From contig BTPP01000001.1 in the NCBI GenBank assembly GCA_037102815.1, positions 6,721,001 through 6,785,000 on the forward strand: a stretch of 64,000 nt of DNA, given 5' to 3'. This stretch comes from Neurospora intermedia. Taxonomy: Eukaryota; Ascomycota; Sordariomycetes; Sordariales; Sordariaceae. Each line of letters starts with the position of its first letter. Positions within the stretch are counted from its first letter, which is position 1. A program made the translations under genes and the position numbers. Shown piece after piece: positions 11,199 to 21,126 of the stretch. The notes below the pieces were generated by a model that saw only the letters and a list, made by a program, of their open reading frames with translations, did not search any database and was not told the DNA's origin.

Positions 11199-13630
11199 GG
11201 GGTGGTGGTGTTCTGGTGTTTGGTGTTTGGTGTAGTTAGAGGGAGAGAGGCTTCTGGGACAGGACGGAGGGCTGGCAAGACAGTGGAGGAAGGAAAGTTG
11301 ACCTGGGGCATGGAGGCAATCGGACGAAATGGATGACTGAGTGTGAAATGGCACTGCAAAGCTTGAGATAGCGATTCCTGAATGATCAGCAACAGTCTTG
11401 GTCATCAAAAAGGATTTGAACCTGGTTGATGTGATGTCGCATTGTCAACAACATACACACAGTCACCACGATACCACGATACCACTTGACGGGTGAATGG
11501 ACGCGCGGACGGGAGCGTGGCATCGCGGAAGATGCCGTTGATGTTGCGTTGGGCATGACCGCTCGGCTAAAACAAGCAGAAAAGATGGTTCGATTGTTGT
11601 GGTGAATACGAGGAAATCTGGGAATAGCTTCATGTTTGGGGATTCGTGGCAAATGGGCAAGAGGTGGAAACTCGCTGAAGAGACCATCAGCTTTGTAGTC
11701 CAGTCGGATTGCGCGACAAGAAAAAGAATCGAGGCACTAGCGAATCACTAGCCCAGATGGGCTGAGCTAATGCAGCGGCACCCAGCAACACATCCGAAGA
11801 GCGGAGTCTGGAAAGCGGTCACGGACTGCAGATGCCCGGGATTTCATTAAAATGTTAGTGTACACTGCAAAGTGGAAGGGAGGAATGTGACGTCACTGTG
11901 ATATGCCCCACCTTCCAGCATGGGGGAGCACAGCAGTGGGTTGGGAGCTGACCCCCAAACACAAAAGAGCAGCAAGAGCTGAAAGAGCAGCAGCTGCCAG
12001 TGCTACACTACACTACACCAAAACTGGACATCGCCGATTGCAAGGGCAAGACTGGAGCTCGGAACAGTCACCGGGTCCCCTCCGTCAATTTGATTTGTCT
12101 TTATTTTTGGTCTCTGCTCTTCTCAATTTCCATCTTATCAGATGTCGGGATGGAAGCCTAGCCGCCCCAAACAGACCACTGCTCGAGCACCACTCACTAA
12201 CAGACCGGGAGACCCATGATGCCAACCCAACCCAGCATTTTTCGGGTTTCATCCGCCTCGCTGTCTTCTTCTTTCGCAAACTTTGCTCGTTTTCGGAAGC
12301 CAACAAAATCTCGAGTCAGTCCGACAACCACAAAAGTGCCAATGATCCATTCGACCATTGGAAAAGCCCGACGATCGGCCTTATGTGTAGGATTTGGCTA
12401 ATCCAAATGTGTCAGCAGCGGACTGGGAGGTTCCATGCAGCAGACGTCCCCGATGGCATTTTGGACCGATCGAGCTTTGGCATAATGAGGCCGACAAAAC
12501 CGAGTCTAGAAGGGTCCATCTGTCGGGTTGTACAAGAACAAGGTACCAGCAGTATGGAAGCGATGAATACACTACAAGGTAGAGGTATCCATCAGACCGT
12601 TGCGCCACAGCACATCACACACTGGACCACACAGTGATTTGGTTGTTGGCACTGCAAATCAAGGACAAATCGAGGAGCTGTCAATGACCGTCACACTGGA
12701 CACTGAAATAAATCCGGGCAGTGTGTGTTCAGGCCCCTGATGATCCCTTCTCCGGCGCTCCGCTGATGCCGGTCTCTTTCTGCGCTTATTTTGCCACGAT
12801 GTAACAGCTGGTACTGTATCACTGTTGTATAATACCATTTTCTGTACTGCATTTTGCGGGATCAGTCGCCCACTTCTTCGGTATTCGCGTGTCACAGTTA
12901 CCGACTTTCGAAAGTATACCAAGCCATCGGTACCAGCCGTTGCGCCCGTGACAACGAGTCGGGTGGAAAAAATGGCAATCAGCGGGGGATCATCACGGTA
13001 GCAGTCAAGCACTGACCATTCATAGCTCGCGCCCAGTCCCGCAATCAACGTTCATCGAGATCTCTTTTTTTTTTCCCTTCCCATTTCGCCCTTTCACGAG
13101 GTCCAGTCGCCGGTCTGTCTGCTGCCCTGGGCTCCCTCAACAATATCGAGTGTCCCTTTCCCACACCTGCGTGACCTCTTTAACATGCCACAAACGTCAC
13201 AAATGACCACCAGTCTGTCGTTTTCCCGCTTCCCTTTCCCGAGATTTTTCCTTCGCTCCGTCCCGAACCAGGTCCAGTCCTGACAACATCCTGTCTTCCG
13301 AGGCCTGGCCCACCCTCAAACTTTATACTTTGTTTGCCCCCCTCAGCCACTAGACGTATTGGCCAGCCCCGCCTGTCAATAGTCTGTCTGCGCTTAGCTG
13401 TACCTACGTACGGTACCTCACCCGGAGCGCAGCAGAAAAGCCGACTACGGTTAGGTTAATAGACCGTGACCGCCCGACATCCGGCTACTGCACAAATCAG
13501 CTCATCTCGTTTCCAAGTTCCTGATTGTTTCCGACAAAAAGAAAAGCACTTGTCTTGGATTTCAAGCTCGGCGCATCAAACTAACCTCCTTCTTACGGCC
13601 GACGCTGCCGACGCTGCCACCGCCAAAATC
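11199..13630. other. Intergenic and long leader of the histidine kinase
   Basis: This 2.4 kb is the 3' flank of the DUF8021 gene and the promoter and leader of the kinase gene. The last 500 bp are pyrimidine-rich, as in many fungal leaders. One TAGAGGTA octamer is at 12,580-12,587. Frames of up to 244 codons (11,903-12,637, plus) show no domain and are not supported. Confidence 0.45.
13185..13283 (+). other. Possible uORF in the histidine kinase leader (32 codons)
   Basis: ATG at 13,185 opens a frame of 32 codons ending at TGA 13,281-13,283, 348 bp before the kinase ATG. If the transcript starts upstream, this uORF could modulate translation. No transcript start is known, so this stays tentative. 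Confidence 0.25.
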
Positions 13631-16411
13631 ATGGCCAACATGGCAAATAGTCTGCTGAACATGGTCATTGATGGCCCCAAGGATGGGAATGATGAAGAAT
13701 CCCATCCATATCCTGACTCCTCCGCCAAGTCTCACGGAGCTGTCTCCGCCCACACTTCGGACTGTCTCCAGGCCATGACTCAGCAGCAGGAACACGACCA
13801 CTTCAACGACAACGACTCCCACATCTCGGCTTCAGCTTCGACTCCCTCCACCCAGGCCATGGAGGAAGACCACGCCTGGAGTGTTGCGACCAGGACAACA
13901 ACACAATCGTCCATCGATGACACCGTCACCCTCCAACGCCATGTCCCGCCTACCCATCCCTTTGCGGCTCCCGACATGAGCCTCATCTTCGACTTCTCTC
14001 CTGTCCCATTACTCCTGCTGTCCTCGTCGTGCTGCATTACCCGCGTCTCAAAACGCTTCCTGCAAGACTGGCACGTCACCGAAGAGGACTGCATCGGCAA
14101 GTTCCTCCTGCCCTTTCTCGAAAGCCAGATCCGCGAAACTGGCGCCAGCAAATCAAAACTCATTGCCGAAACCGTCGATGATGCCGTCGCCTCTCGATCC
14201 GAGCGCACTTCCAAGGCCATCACTGTCAAGAGCGCCTTCACTTGTCGCGCCCGCGTGATCCCCATCTTTCGAGATGCCGAGCTGGTCTCCATCTACCTCG
14301 AATGGCACGAGCGTCCATCGTCCGAGGTCCTCGACAACGAGCAGGTCCAACCGGGCCTATCCACTGATGAAGCCTTTCGCATTCTCGTACAAGCCACCAA
14401 GGACTATGCCATATTCCTCCTCGATACAAAAGGTCACATCGCAACTTGGAATACTGGCGCGCAACTGCTCAAGGGCTACACTCGGGAAGAGATCATAGGC
14501 AAACACTTTTCCATTTTTTACGGCAAAGAAGATTTGGACATCAAGAAGCCAGACATGGAACTGGACATTTGTCTTCGCGAGGGCCGTGTCGAAGACGAAG
14601 GCTGGCGCTACAGGAAGGACGGGACGCGCTTCTGGGCCAACGTCGTCATCACGGCCGTCTACAAGAATGGCGTCCATGTCGGCTTTGGCAAGGTCACGCG
14701 CGACTTGACGGAGCGTAAGGCGTCCGAGTCCCGCCTGATTGCTGCCTACGAGGAAAGCGAGAAGCTCAAGTCGGACTTCCTCGCCAACATGAGCCACGAG
14801 ATCCGTACCCCTATGCACGGCATGCTTTCGGCTTGCGCGTTGCTGCTCGACTCGCCCCTTACGGAGAGGCAGCGAGACATTGTCAACATCATGGATGAGT
14901 CGGGTCAGATCTTGTTGCAGGTCATCAACGATATCCTCGACTATTCCAAGCTAGCTTCGGGCAGTTTCTCAGTCAGCTCCGATGTAGTTGGTGTCGCCAG
15001 CATCATCACCTCAGTGGTTCGCGCTGTTCAGACCACGTTACCACCAGCAGTCCACTTTGAGCTCTTCCTCGCCCCTAACCTCCCCAAATCCGTACAAGGC
15101 GACCCCCTCCGTTACCGCCAAATTGTCCAAAACATTGTTGGCAACGCAGCCAAGTTCACCGACAAAGGTAGCATCCGCGTCAAAGCTTCAGTTGACTCGG
15201 AGGACAACGACAGCTACACCATCTTAACCGAAGTCATCGACACGGGCATTGGCATCCGCGAGTCCGCCTCCGCCTCGCTCTTCACCCCTTTCAGCCAATT
15301 CGACCTAACCACCACCAAGCGTTACAAGGGCACTGGTCTCGGCCTCTCCATCGCCAAATCCCTCGCCGAGCTCATGGGCGGCCGCATCGGCTACCGCCCC
15401 AATCCCGAACGCCACGGTTCTGTCTTCTGGTTCACCGCACGCTTCAAGAAGATTAAGAGCCTTGAACAGATTCAGGACTGGAAGCACCAGATGGCCGCTA
15501 AGGACGGTTCACCCATCTCGCCTGTTCAGCCTGACGTCACGGTTCTCCAACAACGACTTGCCTCGGTCGCCGGCACCAAGAGCATTTTGCTCGTCGAAGA
15601 CAACGTTATCAACCAAAAGGTCATGCTTGGCATGCTGCGCTCACTTGGCTTTAGGAGCATTGACCTGGCAGCCGATGGCGCCGCGGCCGTGAAGATGGTT
15701 ACCGGGAAACCAGTCGGGTATGATATCGTGCTGATGGATATCAACATGCCTATCCTGGATGGGAATGAAGCCTCGCAGAGAATCCGTGACGCTGGAGTGA
15801 AGGTGCCTATTATTGCCATGACTGCTTACGCCCTCAAGGGGGACCGTGAAAAGTGCCTGGAATACGGCATGAACGACTATGTCCCCAAGCCTGTCGACAG
15901 GAAGTTTCTCATTAAGGTCTTGGCTACCTGGATCCTCGAAAAGGTCGACTACCGCAAGGCATATGATGAAAGGTTGCAGCAGTTGAAGGATTTTGATGAA
16001 AAGCTGCATCGGCTGAGCGTCAGTGAGGGCGAGGCCGCAGCTAGGAGGGAGAGTGTGGATGGGGGGTCGAAGCCCGGCATGGCGTTGCAAGGAGATGAGG
16101 GGGTTGTGAAGGGGTGGGCTTCCCCATTCAGAGAGGTAGAACAGGCACAGGCCTCTAATGCAGGCGTGATGCAGGGGACGTTTCACGAGCCGGCGTCGGT
16201 TAGGATTCCCAAGATGCTGGCGCAAAGGACGGAAAGGACCAAGGTGGGGCCACTACCGCTACCGAGTGGTGACCAGGAAGCGCCGGTGCTTAGTGATGCT
16301 CAGCAAGGAAAACAAGAGCTACCCAATGGTGGGTTTGCCGAAGGCGAGGAGCTGAACCGACGTTCGCCGCCGGTCAACGACGGGGAGATTAGTCCCAGAA
16401 CTCCGGTGTAG
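13631..16411 (+). CDS. Hybrid sensor histidine kinase (PAS-PAS-HisKA-HATPase-REC)
   Basis: Cytosolic-looking hybrid kinase of 926 residues that autophosphorylates on His and passes the phosphate to its own receiver Asp, then to a phosphotransfer protein. I start at ATG 13,631 (AAATCATGG context); the frame is open 55 codons further upstream but without an ATG. A divergent PAS-like domain lies at about 115-235 and a typical PAS at about 243-362, ending GFGKVTRDLTERK. The HisKA H-box SHEIRTPMHGM has His389. The HATPase has N-box Asn505 (NAAKFT), G1 DTGIGI and G2 GTGLGL. The receiver has VEDN, phosphoacceptor Asp703 in LMDINMP, and the conserved Lys in VPKPVD. The last ~140 residues are Pro/Glu/Arg-rich and probably disordered. 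No transmembrane segment is seen, so the PAS domains probably sense a cytosolic cue such as redox, light or oxygen. The fungal kinase class is not assigned with confidence. Confidence 0.93.
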   Translation: MANMANSLLNMVIDGPKDGNDEESHPYPDSSAKSHGAVSAHTSDCLQAMTQQQEHDHFNDNDSHISASASTPSTQAMEEDHAWSVATRTTTQSSIDDTVTLQRHVPPTHPFAAPDMSLIFDFSPVPLLLLSSSCCITRVSKRFLQDWHVTEEDCIGKFLLPFLESQIRETGASKSKLIAETVDDAVASRSERTSKAITVKSAFTCRARVIPIFRDAELVSIYLEWHERPSSEVLDNEQVQPGLSTDEAFRILVQATKDYAIFLLDTKGHIATWNTGAQLLKGYTREEIIGKHFSIFYGKEDLDIKKPDMELDICLREGRVEDEGWRYRKDGTRFWANVVITAVYKNGVHVGFGKVTRDLTERKASESRLIAAYEESEKLKSDFLANMSHEIRTPMHGMLSACALLLDSPLTERQRDIVNIMDESGQILLQVINDILDYSKLASGSFSVSSDVVGVASIITSVVRAVQTTLPPAVHFELFLAPNLPKSVQGDPLRYRQIVQNIVGNAAKFTDKGSIRVKASVDSEDNDSYTILTEVIDTGIGIRESASASLFTPFSQFDLTTTKRYKGTGLGLSIAKSLAELMGGRIGYRPNPERHGSVFWFTARFKKIKSLEQIQDWKHQMAAKDGSPISPVQPDVTVLQQRLASVAGTKSILLVEDNVINQKVMLGMLRSLGFRSIDLAADGAAAVKMVTGKPVGYDIVLMDINMPILDGNEASQRIRDAGVKVPIIAMTAYALKGDREKCLEYGMNDYVPKPVDRKFLIKVLATWILEKVDYRKAYDERLQQLKDFDEKLHRLSVSEGEAAARRESVDGGSKPGMALQGDEGVVKGWASPFREVEQAQASNAGVMQGTFHEPASVRIPKMLAQRTERTKVGPLPLPSGDQEAPVLSDAQQGKQELPNGGFAEGEELNRRSPPVNDGEISPRTPV

Positions 16412-16930
16412 TGGGCCGATCAACCACCATTGGAAGGTGATGGAACCGGTTATGGTCCGGTTGAGACATGGATGAGCAAGGGGCGTAAGAGGAGGAAATG
16501 ACGGAACAAAGACATACATGACACACAACAAATGCATAGGGCAGGCGTCAGGCGAAGCGAGCGGGATTATTTGGAGGACATGGGGCTTCATTTGTTTGAC
16601 TATTTTCAGGGACGGCGTTGATTTGGGATCTGCTGTTGAATTTTCGGTTGTTACCTACAGGTAGTCTTGATGGTCGAACAAAGAAAGACAAGAAAGGAAT
16701 CAAACACCAACAGAAGGGACATGCGCAAGCTTGGTTGTGTTTCTACTGTTATTATAGCATTCATTGGTGGGTGAGACCAGAGCAAGCAAGAGAATGGCGT
16801 GAATGGTAAAGGCATGCGGCGGAGGACTTAATGAGCGGAAGTCGGGAGGCAGTGTATGATACCCGGATAATAAATAAAGTCTTTCCTCGTCATTTTCCTA
16901 TTGCAGTTGTTGATGCGGTGTGTTCATCCT

Positions 16931-16981
16931 CTTCTTTCATTCTATCTCTTCTTTCGTTCTATCTCTTCTTTCGTTCTATCT
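16931..16981 (+). repeat. 17-bp tandem repeat, 3 copies
   Basis: Three head-to-tail copies of a CTTCTTTCRTTCTATCT unit lie about 520 bp after the kinase stop codon. Copy 1 differs from copies 2 and 3 by a single base. Confidence 0.8.
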
Positions 16982-17328
16982 CTTCTGGTCAACAGTTTAT
17001 CTAGATCCCGAACTCCGGTCCGCTACACCTGACCCTTCTGCCCTCGTTGTTCGGGGTGACTGTCTTTGATCTTTTCACGACAACTATCACCTATGTGTAC
17101 CTAGTTAGGTGTGTACCTAGGGTTTCGTTGCTTGGAGCAAATGTACCTCTACTAGACGACAGCGACAATGTTTCTACCTGCCTTAGGTACCCAGTGTTGA
17201 TGTCGGATCCCCCCACTTCCTTAGCCCTCACCGACTTGAGACTAGTGTAGAGTGTTATACAGTTGAGCGTCGACGACTCAGAGGGATGTGTTGGTTCCTG
17301 CTGATGAATATAATTCGTGATACTTCCA

Positions 17329-17462
17329 GGCCGTGTTCATTCTGGCAGTAAGTGGAGGTAGTGCAGTAAGGGAATCTCTTCTGACCCTGACCCAAAGCTT
17401 CCGTTTCTGCCACCAAAAATAATGCTTCCGTTACTGTACTACTGCCGGAACGAACACGCCCC
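17329..17462. mobile_element. 134-bp MITE-like palindromic element
   Basis: The ends are near-perfect inverted repeats: GGCCGTGTTCATTCTGGCAG on the left matches the reverse complement of the right end, GGGCGTGTTCGTTCCGGCAG. The match continues inward for about 45 bp with small gaps (GTA-GTRCAGTAA-GGAA). There is no coding capacity. The short length and complementary arms fit a non-autonomous DNA transposon. A target duplication could not be fixed. Confidence 0.55.
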
Positions 17463-18022
17463 TATTAGTGATCAACGCTGATGGGTTGGTTCCCTTTTGA
17501 TGCCGTGGTGATGATGAATGAATTTAGAAGAGTCCAGTCGTTAGTTTTACTGAGTGGCTGCAGTGAACATCGACCAAGCTCTTTCTATTAAAGGCGCGCT
17601 TGCCTTGTCTGATGCGGGCGTGTGTCTAGGAGACTACATGATTCTACCGGTAGAGACAGTCAAAGTCGGGGAGGCTGACGCGCTTCCTGAGGTTGTTGGA
17701 ACATGCAAGGCAAGCGCGTCGTTGGTGACGACAGGGCAGAGCCGTGCATCTGACTGATAAAGACAACGCTGACTGGAACTCTCGAGAATCATCATCACCA
17801 CCATAATAACATCTTTCACCTTTGTGTCCTCACCATATTTTCAGTTTGTCAGTCAGGCACCGTGCTTTGTATTTTTAGAGCAACCTCGCCTGCTTCCCAC
17901 CAAGCAAAGCACACCACCCAGCCACCACAAACCCCCTCTCGTCCTCCATCCCAGGCCTCGTCAAGACAGCCAGAGGCGTTGACCACGTCTACTAGGAATA
18001 CGTGCACCTCCATTTCACCCCG

Positions 18023-18050
<28 letters not shown>
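18023..18050 (+). repeat. Poly-C tract, 28 bp
   Basis: An uninterrupted run of 28 C inside a C-rich stretch. It could form G-quadruplex or i-motif structures and is prone to length change or assembly error. Confidence 0.75.
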
Positions 18051-18053
<3 letters not shown>

Positions 18054-18253
18054 CCCGGCGCCCCTCCCTCCCTCCCCGGTCACGTCCCCCTCAAGGTCCT
18101 TCCCACACGCCCATTTCTTTCAACTCCCGCTACATGTACACGCATGGTTAGCAATCCATTTTACGGCAACCATAGACTAGTTCGTGGATGTATGAAGGAA
18201 CGGGAACAAGGCAAAGCTACCAGGGTAGAGGTAATGTAGAGGAAGGTACTTAC

Positions 18254-18376
18254 AATCAAAGCGAGAGCCCGAAGAATGGTCACGGCGTGGTGATCCTCTA
18301 TGCCCGCGGCGCGCATCGACAGGCAGAGGAGGAAGAGGTACTCCTCCTTGCTGAGGACGTGGTGGTAGGCGTCCAT
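18254..18376 (-). CDS. First exon of a possible small spliced gene
   Basis: The minus frame starts with an ATG in good context and reads MDAYHHVLSKEEYLFLL... for 41 residues, ending exactly at a consensus GTAAGT donor. About 110 bp on, a GCTAAC branch site and a TGTAG acceptor would join a short in-frame second exon of about 12 residues (RELKEMG...). The peptide has an amphipathic helical look and no known domain. The donor is strong and the composition coding-like, but the total length of about 53 residues makes this tentative. The exon could also belong to a longer transcript. Confidence 0.3.
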
Positions 18377-19157
18377 TTTTTTTTTAAGGTATCTCTCTAG
18401 AATTGTCTGCGTGTCAGTTTGCGATCAGGGTAGAATGAAATGGAAGGTTACCTCTGCGTGTACGTGGAGGAAAGTGCAGACGGTAGAGGAAAGTACAATA
18501 GAGGAGGGTAGGGTAGAGCAGGATAGGGGACTTACTTGATGCTGAGATACGAGCGGGAGGGAAAGAGCTTGGATCTTGGTAGAGATCAAGTGTGAGGAAG
18601 TGACGAGAGGTAGTTGGTTGGTTGGTAGAAGAAGAAGGAGCGTTGTGGTTTGGTGAGAGAAGAAGAGGAAAGAAAAAAAAAAAGGAAGGAAGGAAGGAAA
18701 GGAAGAGAAGAGGAAGGAAGGCAGTAAGGAAGGAAGGAGGAAGGAAGGTACGCGTCGTGTTTGCTATTCGGGCGCGGGTAAGGGACTGGAGAATCTTTCG
18801 ACCGGTGGAGGGGTAAATCGACGAGTTCGGCAGCCTTGAGAGCTATTGACTCCCATGGTTGCCTGGTAACGAGAAGGATTTCATCCGGTCTCAGGTTAGT
18901 GTCTCGTGTGTCAACATCTTCATTGACGTCTGGAGCTTCGTTTGTCACAAGATCTGCAAGAAACAGCGTGCTCGGTTTATCGTACCATCACTCTCTCACA
19001 GTCCAACATAAACTTTATATGCCAGGCGTAGGGAAGGAACCTGAATTTGTCTGAGTTCATATAGCTCTTGTCCGTCTGGAAATTTCTTAGTGTACTGCCA
19101 ACGACGTAACACTGATCAGAGATGCTGCGGGTTATTGAGATCGTGCTTTAGCAGTCG

Positions 19158-20123
19158 TTGCAAAACGATCGTTACTTCTATTGTCAGCTTCTGAACGTAG
19201 AGATAGGTAGCCGGGTTCAATCCCCCCAGTCTGTAGCGAATCCCACGGAGACAAGCTATTACTCCACTTCACAGATCACTTTCCGGTCACCCAGCAGTAC
19301 CCTCGAAGGTCATCCCGGCAAGTCTTTCCAACTTACCCAAGGCGTTCTTGTCCATAACCCCAAGAAGGCGGAGAACGGCAGACCCCTGGTGCCGATCATG
19401 ACTGCCAACCATCTCTTTGTGCTGCACGACAACAAGCTGCACTCTGTTCTTTACAGCACATCGATCGCACGGACGAACTGATTGACATGGACTCGGCAAT
19501 CCTGCACTCCATCAATAGCAACTTTGCCTACCTCACGCCCGCCCTCTTGTCGAATGATCTCCCGCAGGCCTTGATTCCTGGTGGTTGCAATGGACCCTGG
19601 TAGGAGCAGGAGTTCAACGCTCTCACTGGATTTAACGACACCAAGATCTGGACGTCGCACTCTGGAGGAGATTTCGAATTGGTTCCTACGATTGCTGTCA
19701 AGTTTGGCGATGCCACTTTTGGAAGAGGACACATGGAGGTGTTGATCACCGCCAGCGAGCGTCTCATGGAGCGCTTCCCGGCTGCTCTCTATGCTGTGCC
19801 AGTCCCGAGCTCACGCAGGACACTCACGAGATTATCACGCTGAGACCAAACGTCACACTTTATAGAGGTACGCTAGACAAAGATGTCTTACTTCACCCAA
19901 CGGTTCCGCGTTGAGAACAGCTGGCGGAATTTTCTGGTGCGTCATCTCCATCTCTACTTTTGGCAGCGCCAAAATCGACGTCGAGAACTCTTTTATCTAT
20001 GTCGTGTACAGACACCACTATTCTGGGACATATACATTAATCGAAATGTGCAAAACCATTACAATCGAAGAGGCAGAGCCCGTTTACGTAGTGTTTGAGA
20101 CGGAGGATAGGAACCAAGATTAG
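19158..20123 (+). pseudogene. Decayed host-like coding region
   Basis: Three plus-strand stretches have clear coding composition. One at 19,230-19,480 includes LVPIMTANHLFVLHDNKL. One at 19,470-19,850 includes FAYLTPALLSNDLPQALIPGG, KIWTSHSGGDFELVPTIAVK and FGRGHMEVLITASERLMERF. One at 19,911-20,123 includes FIYVVYRHHYSGTYTLIEM. They lie in different frames. The middle stretch contains one in-frame TAG after GGCNGPW, and no splice sites reconcile it. I do not recognise the family. I read this as a gene that has lost function; an unusual multi-exon gene is the alternative. One TAGAGGTA octamer lies at 19,863-19,870. Confidence 0.4.
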
Positions 20124-20734
20124 AGTCGATTCTGTAAGCAAGGTGGAGAAGATGTCTGCCTTGGAGAAAGAAAAGTCTGAGCGTGTGCGAGCTGTCGGAT
20201 ATCCGAGGTAGGTATGCAGCAATATTTCCAGCATATATTAAGGATGCAGGAATATTTCTGAACTGCATATTTCATTAATGGGAATCTGGTGAGCCAGAAA
20301 ACCGTGCCGTAGAAGAAACCGTCACAGAACGGCAATATCCGTGATCCTCAAAATAACCGTTCAGCTCAGAGAAACCGTTCAGCTCAGAGAAACCGTTCAA
20401 GTGGATTCCCAGGCTCTGATTGGCTAAACTTAAAAATTGGGGCACCATGTGTTGGCCGGGGCTAGTGAGAGTTGAAGAGACGCCCCTTTTAGGAAGGGAC
20501 GATGGAAAAGAGAAGGTTTGGAAGGGAGAGAAGGAGAGAGAAGGAGAGAAAAAGGGAGTTCAAAATGCCTAAGTCCTATCGACTCCCCAACTCTCCCAAC
20601 TTCAACCTTTTCATCAACAACAACAACATTGACAACGATAACGACAACGACAACGACAACGGTTATTATTAGGTACGGCTGCATCCCAATTCATTTCGTC
20701 AACTAACTTCTATATACCTCTAGGCAAATGACAC

Positions 20735-20810
20735 GATGGTGATGGTGATGGCGATGGCGATGGCGATGGCGATGGCGATAACGATGGCGATGATGATAGC
20801 GATGGCGATA
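20735..20810 (+). repeat. (GGCGAT)n-type hexanucleotide array
   Basis: GATGGT and GATGGC units are repeated with a few substitutions over 76 bp, inside the inverted-repeat element. A related ACAACG-type array precedes it at about 20,620-20,662. Confidence 0.8.
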
Positions 20811-20859
20811 TAAGGTGGTAAACTTGGTAGATTGGATTTTAGGGTGGGAAGAGGTAGTA

Positions 20860-20885
20860 GGGGGGGGGGGGGGGGGGGGGGGGGG
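20860..20885 (+). repeat. Poly-G tract, 26 bp
   Basis: An uninterrupted run of 26 G near the centre of the inverted-repeat element. It may form a G-quadruplex, and its length is likely to be unstable. Confidence 0.75.
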
Positions 20886-21126
20886 TAACGAAGTCTTGGG
20901 AAGCTACGAGGCTCCCTAAGGTAAATAGTTTAGAGTAGAAAGAAGGCAAGAAGCACCTATTCCCAAACTAATCCAGCCAATCAGATCCCTCAAATCTCCC
21001 TAGAACGGTTTTTCTGAGCTGAACGGTTATTCTGAGCTCAACGGTTATCTCCAAAGATGGTGTTTGCTTACAATGAACGGTACCATGGAGGTACGGTGCT
21101 ATGCACCCCCAATATCCCATTAATGT

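Larger units (their letters stand above)
16412..19157. other. Gene-poor region with repeats
   Basis: This holds the 3' flank of the kinase, a 17-bp tandem repeat, a 134-bp palindromic element, a C28 tract, GGAA-rich purine stretches (18,660-18,750) and one possible small spliced gene. Frames such as 17,862-18,239 are low complexity. A minus-strand frame at about 18,800-18,950, preceded by a TTGCAG acceptor, may be an exon, but I could not build a gene around it. Confidence 0.4.
20273..21126. mobile_element. ~850-bp foldback/MITE-like element with ~140-bp inverted repeats
   Basis: The left arm from CATTAATGGGA (20,273) through repeated ATAACCGTTCAGCTCAGA units (about 20,353-20,400) and CTGATTGGCT matches the reverse complement of the right arm (about 20,965-21,126). 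The right arm also ends with TCCCATTAATG and carries GAGCTGAACGGTTAT units. Each arm has two or three copies of an AACCGTTCAGCTCAGA-type subrepeat. The centre holds a hexanucleotide array and a G26 tract and no transposase. This fits a non-autonomous foldback-type DNA element. The outer edges are approximate. Confidence 0.6.

Noticed and set aside
13466-13630. N-terminal extension of the histidine kinase frame
   Set aside because: The frame is open but begins with GTG; the first ATG is at 13,631 in good context, and the extension has no domain.
19201-19230. GGTTCAATCCC resembling a tRNA B box
   Set aside because: No A box at the right distance and no cloverleaf could be folded around it; the sequence lies next to coding-like DNA.
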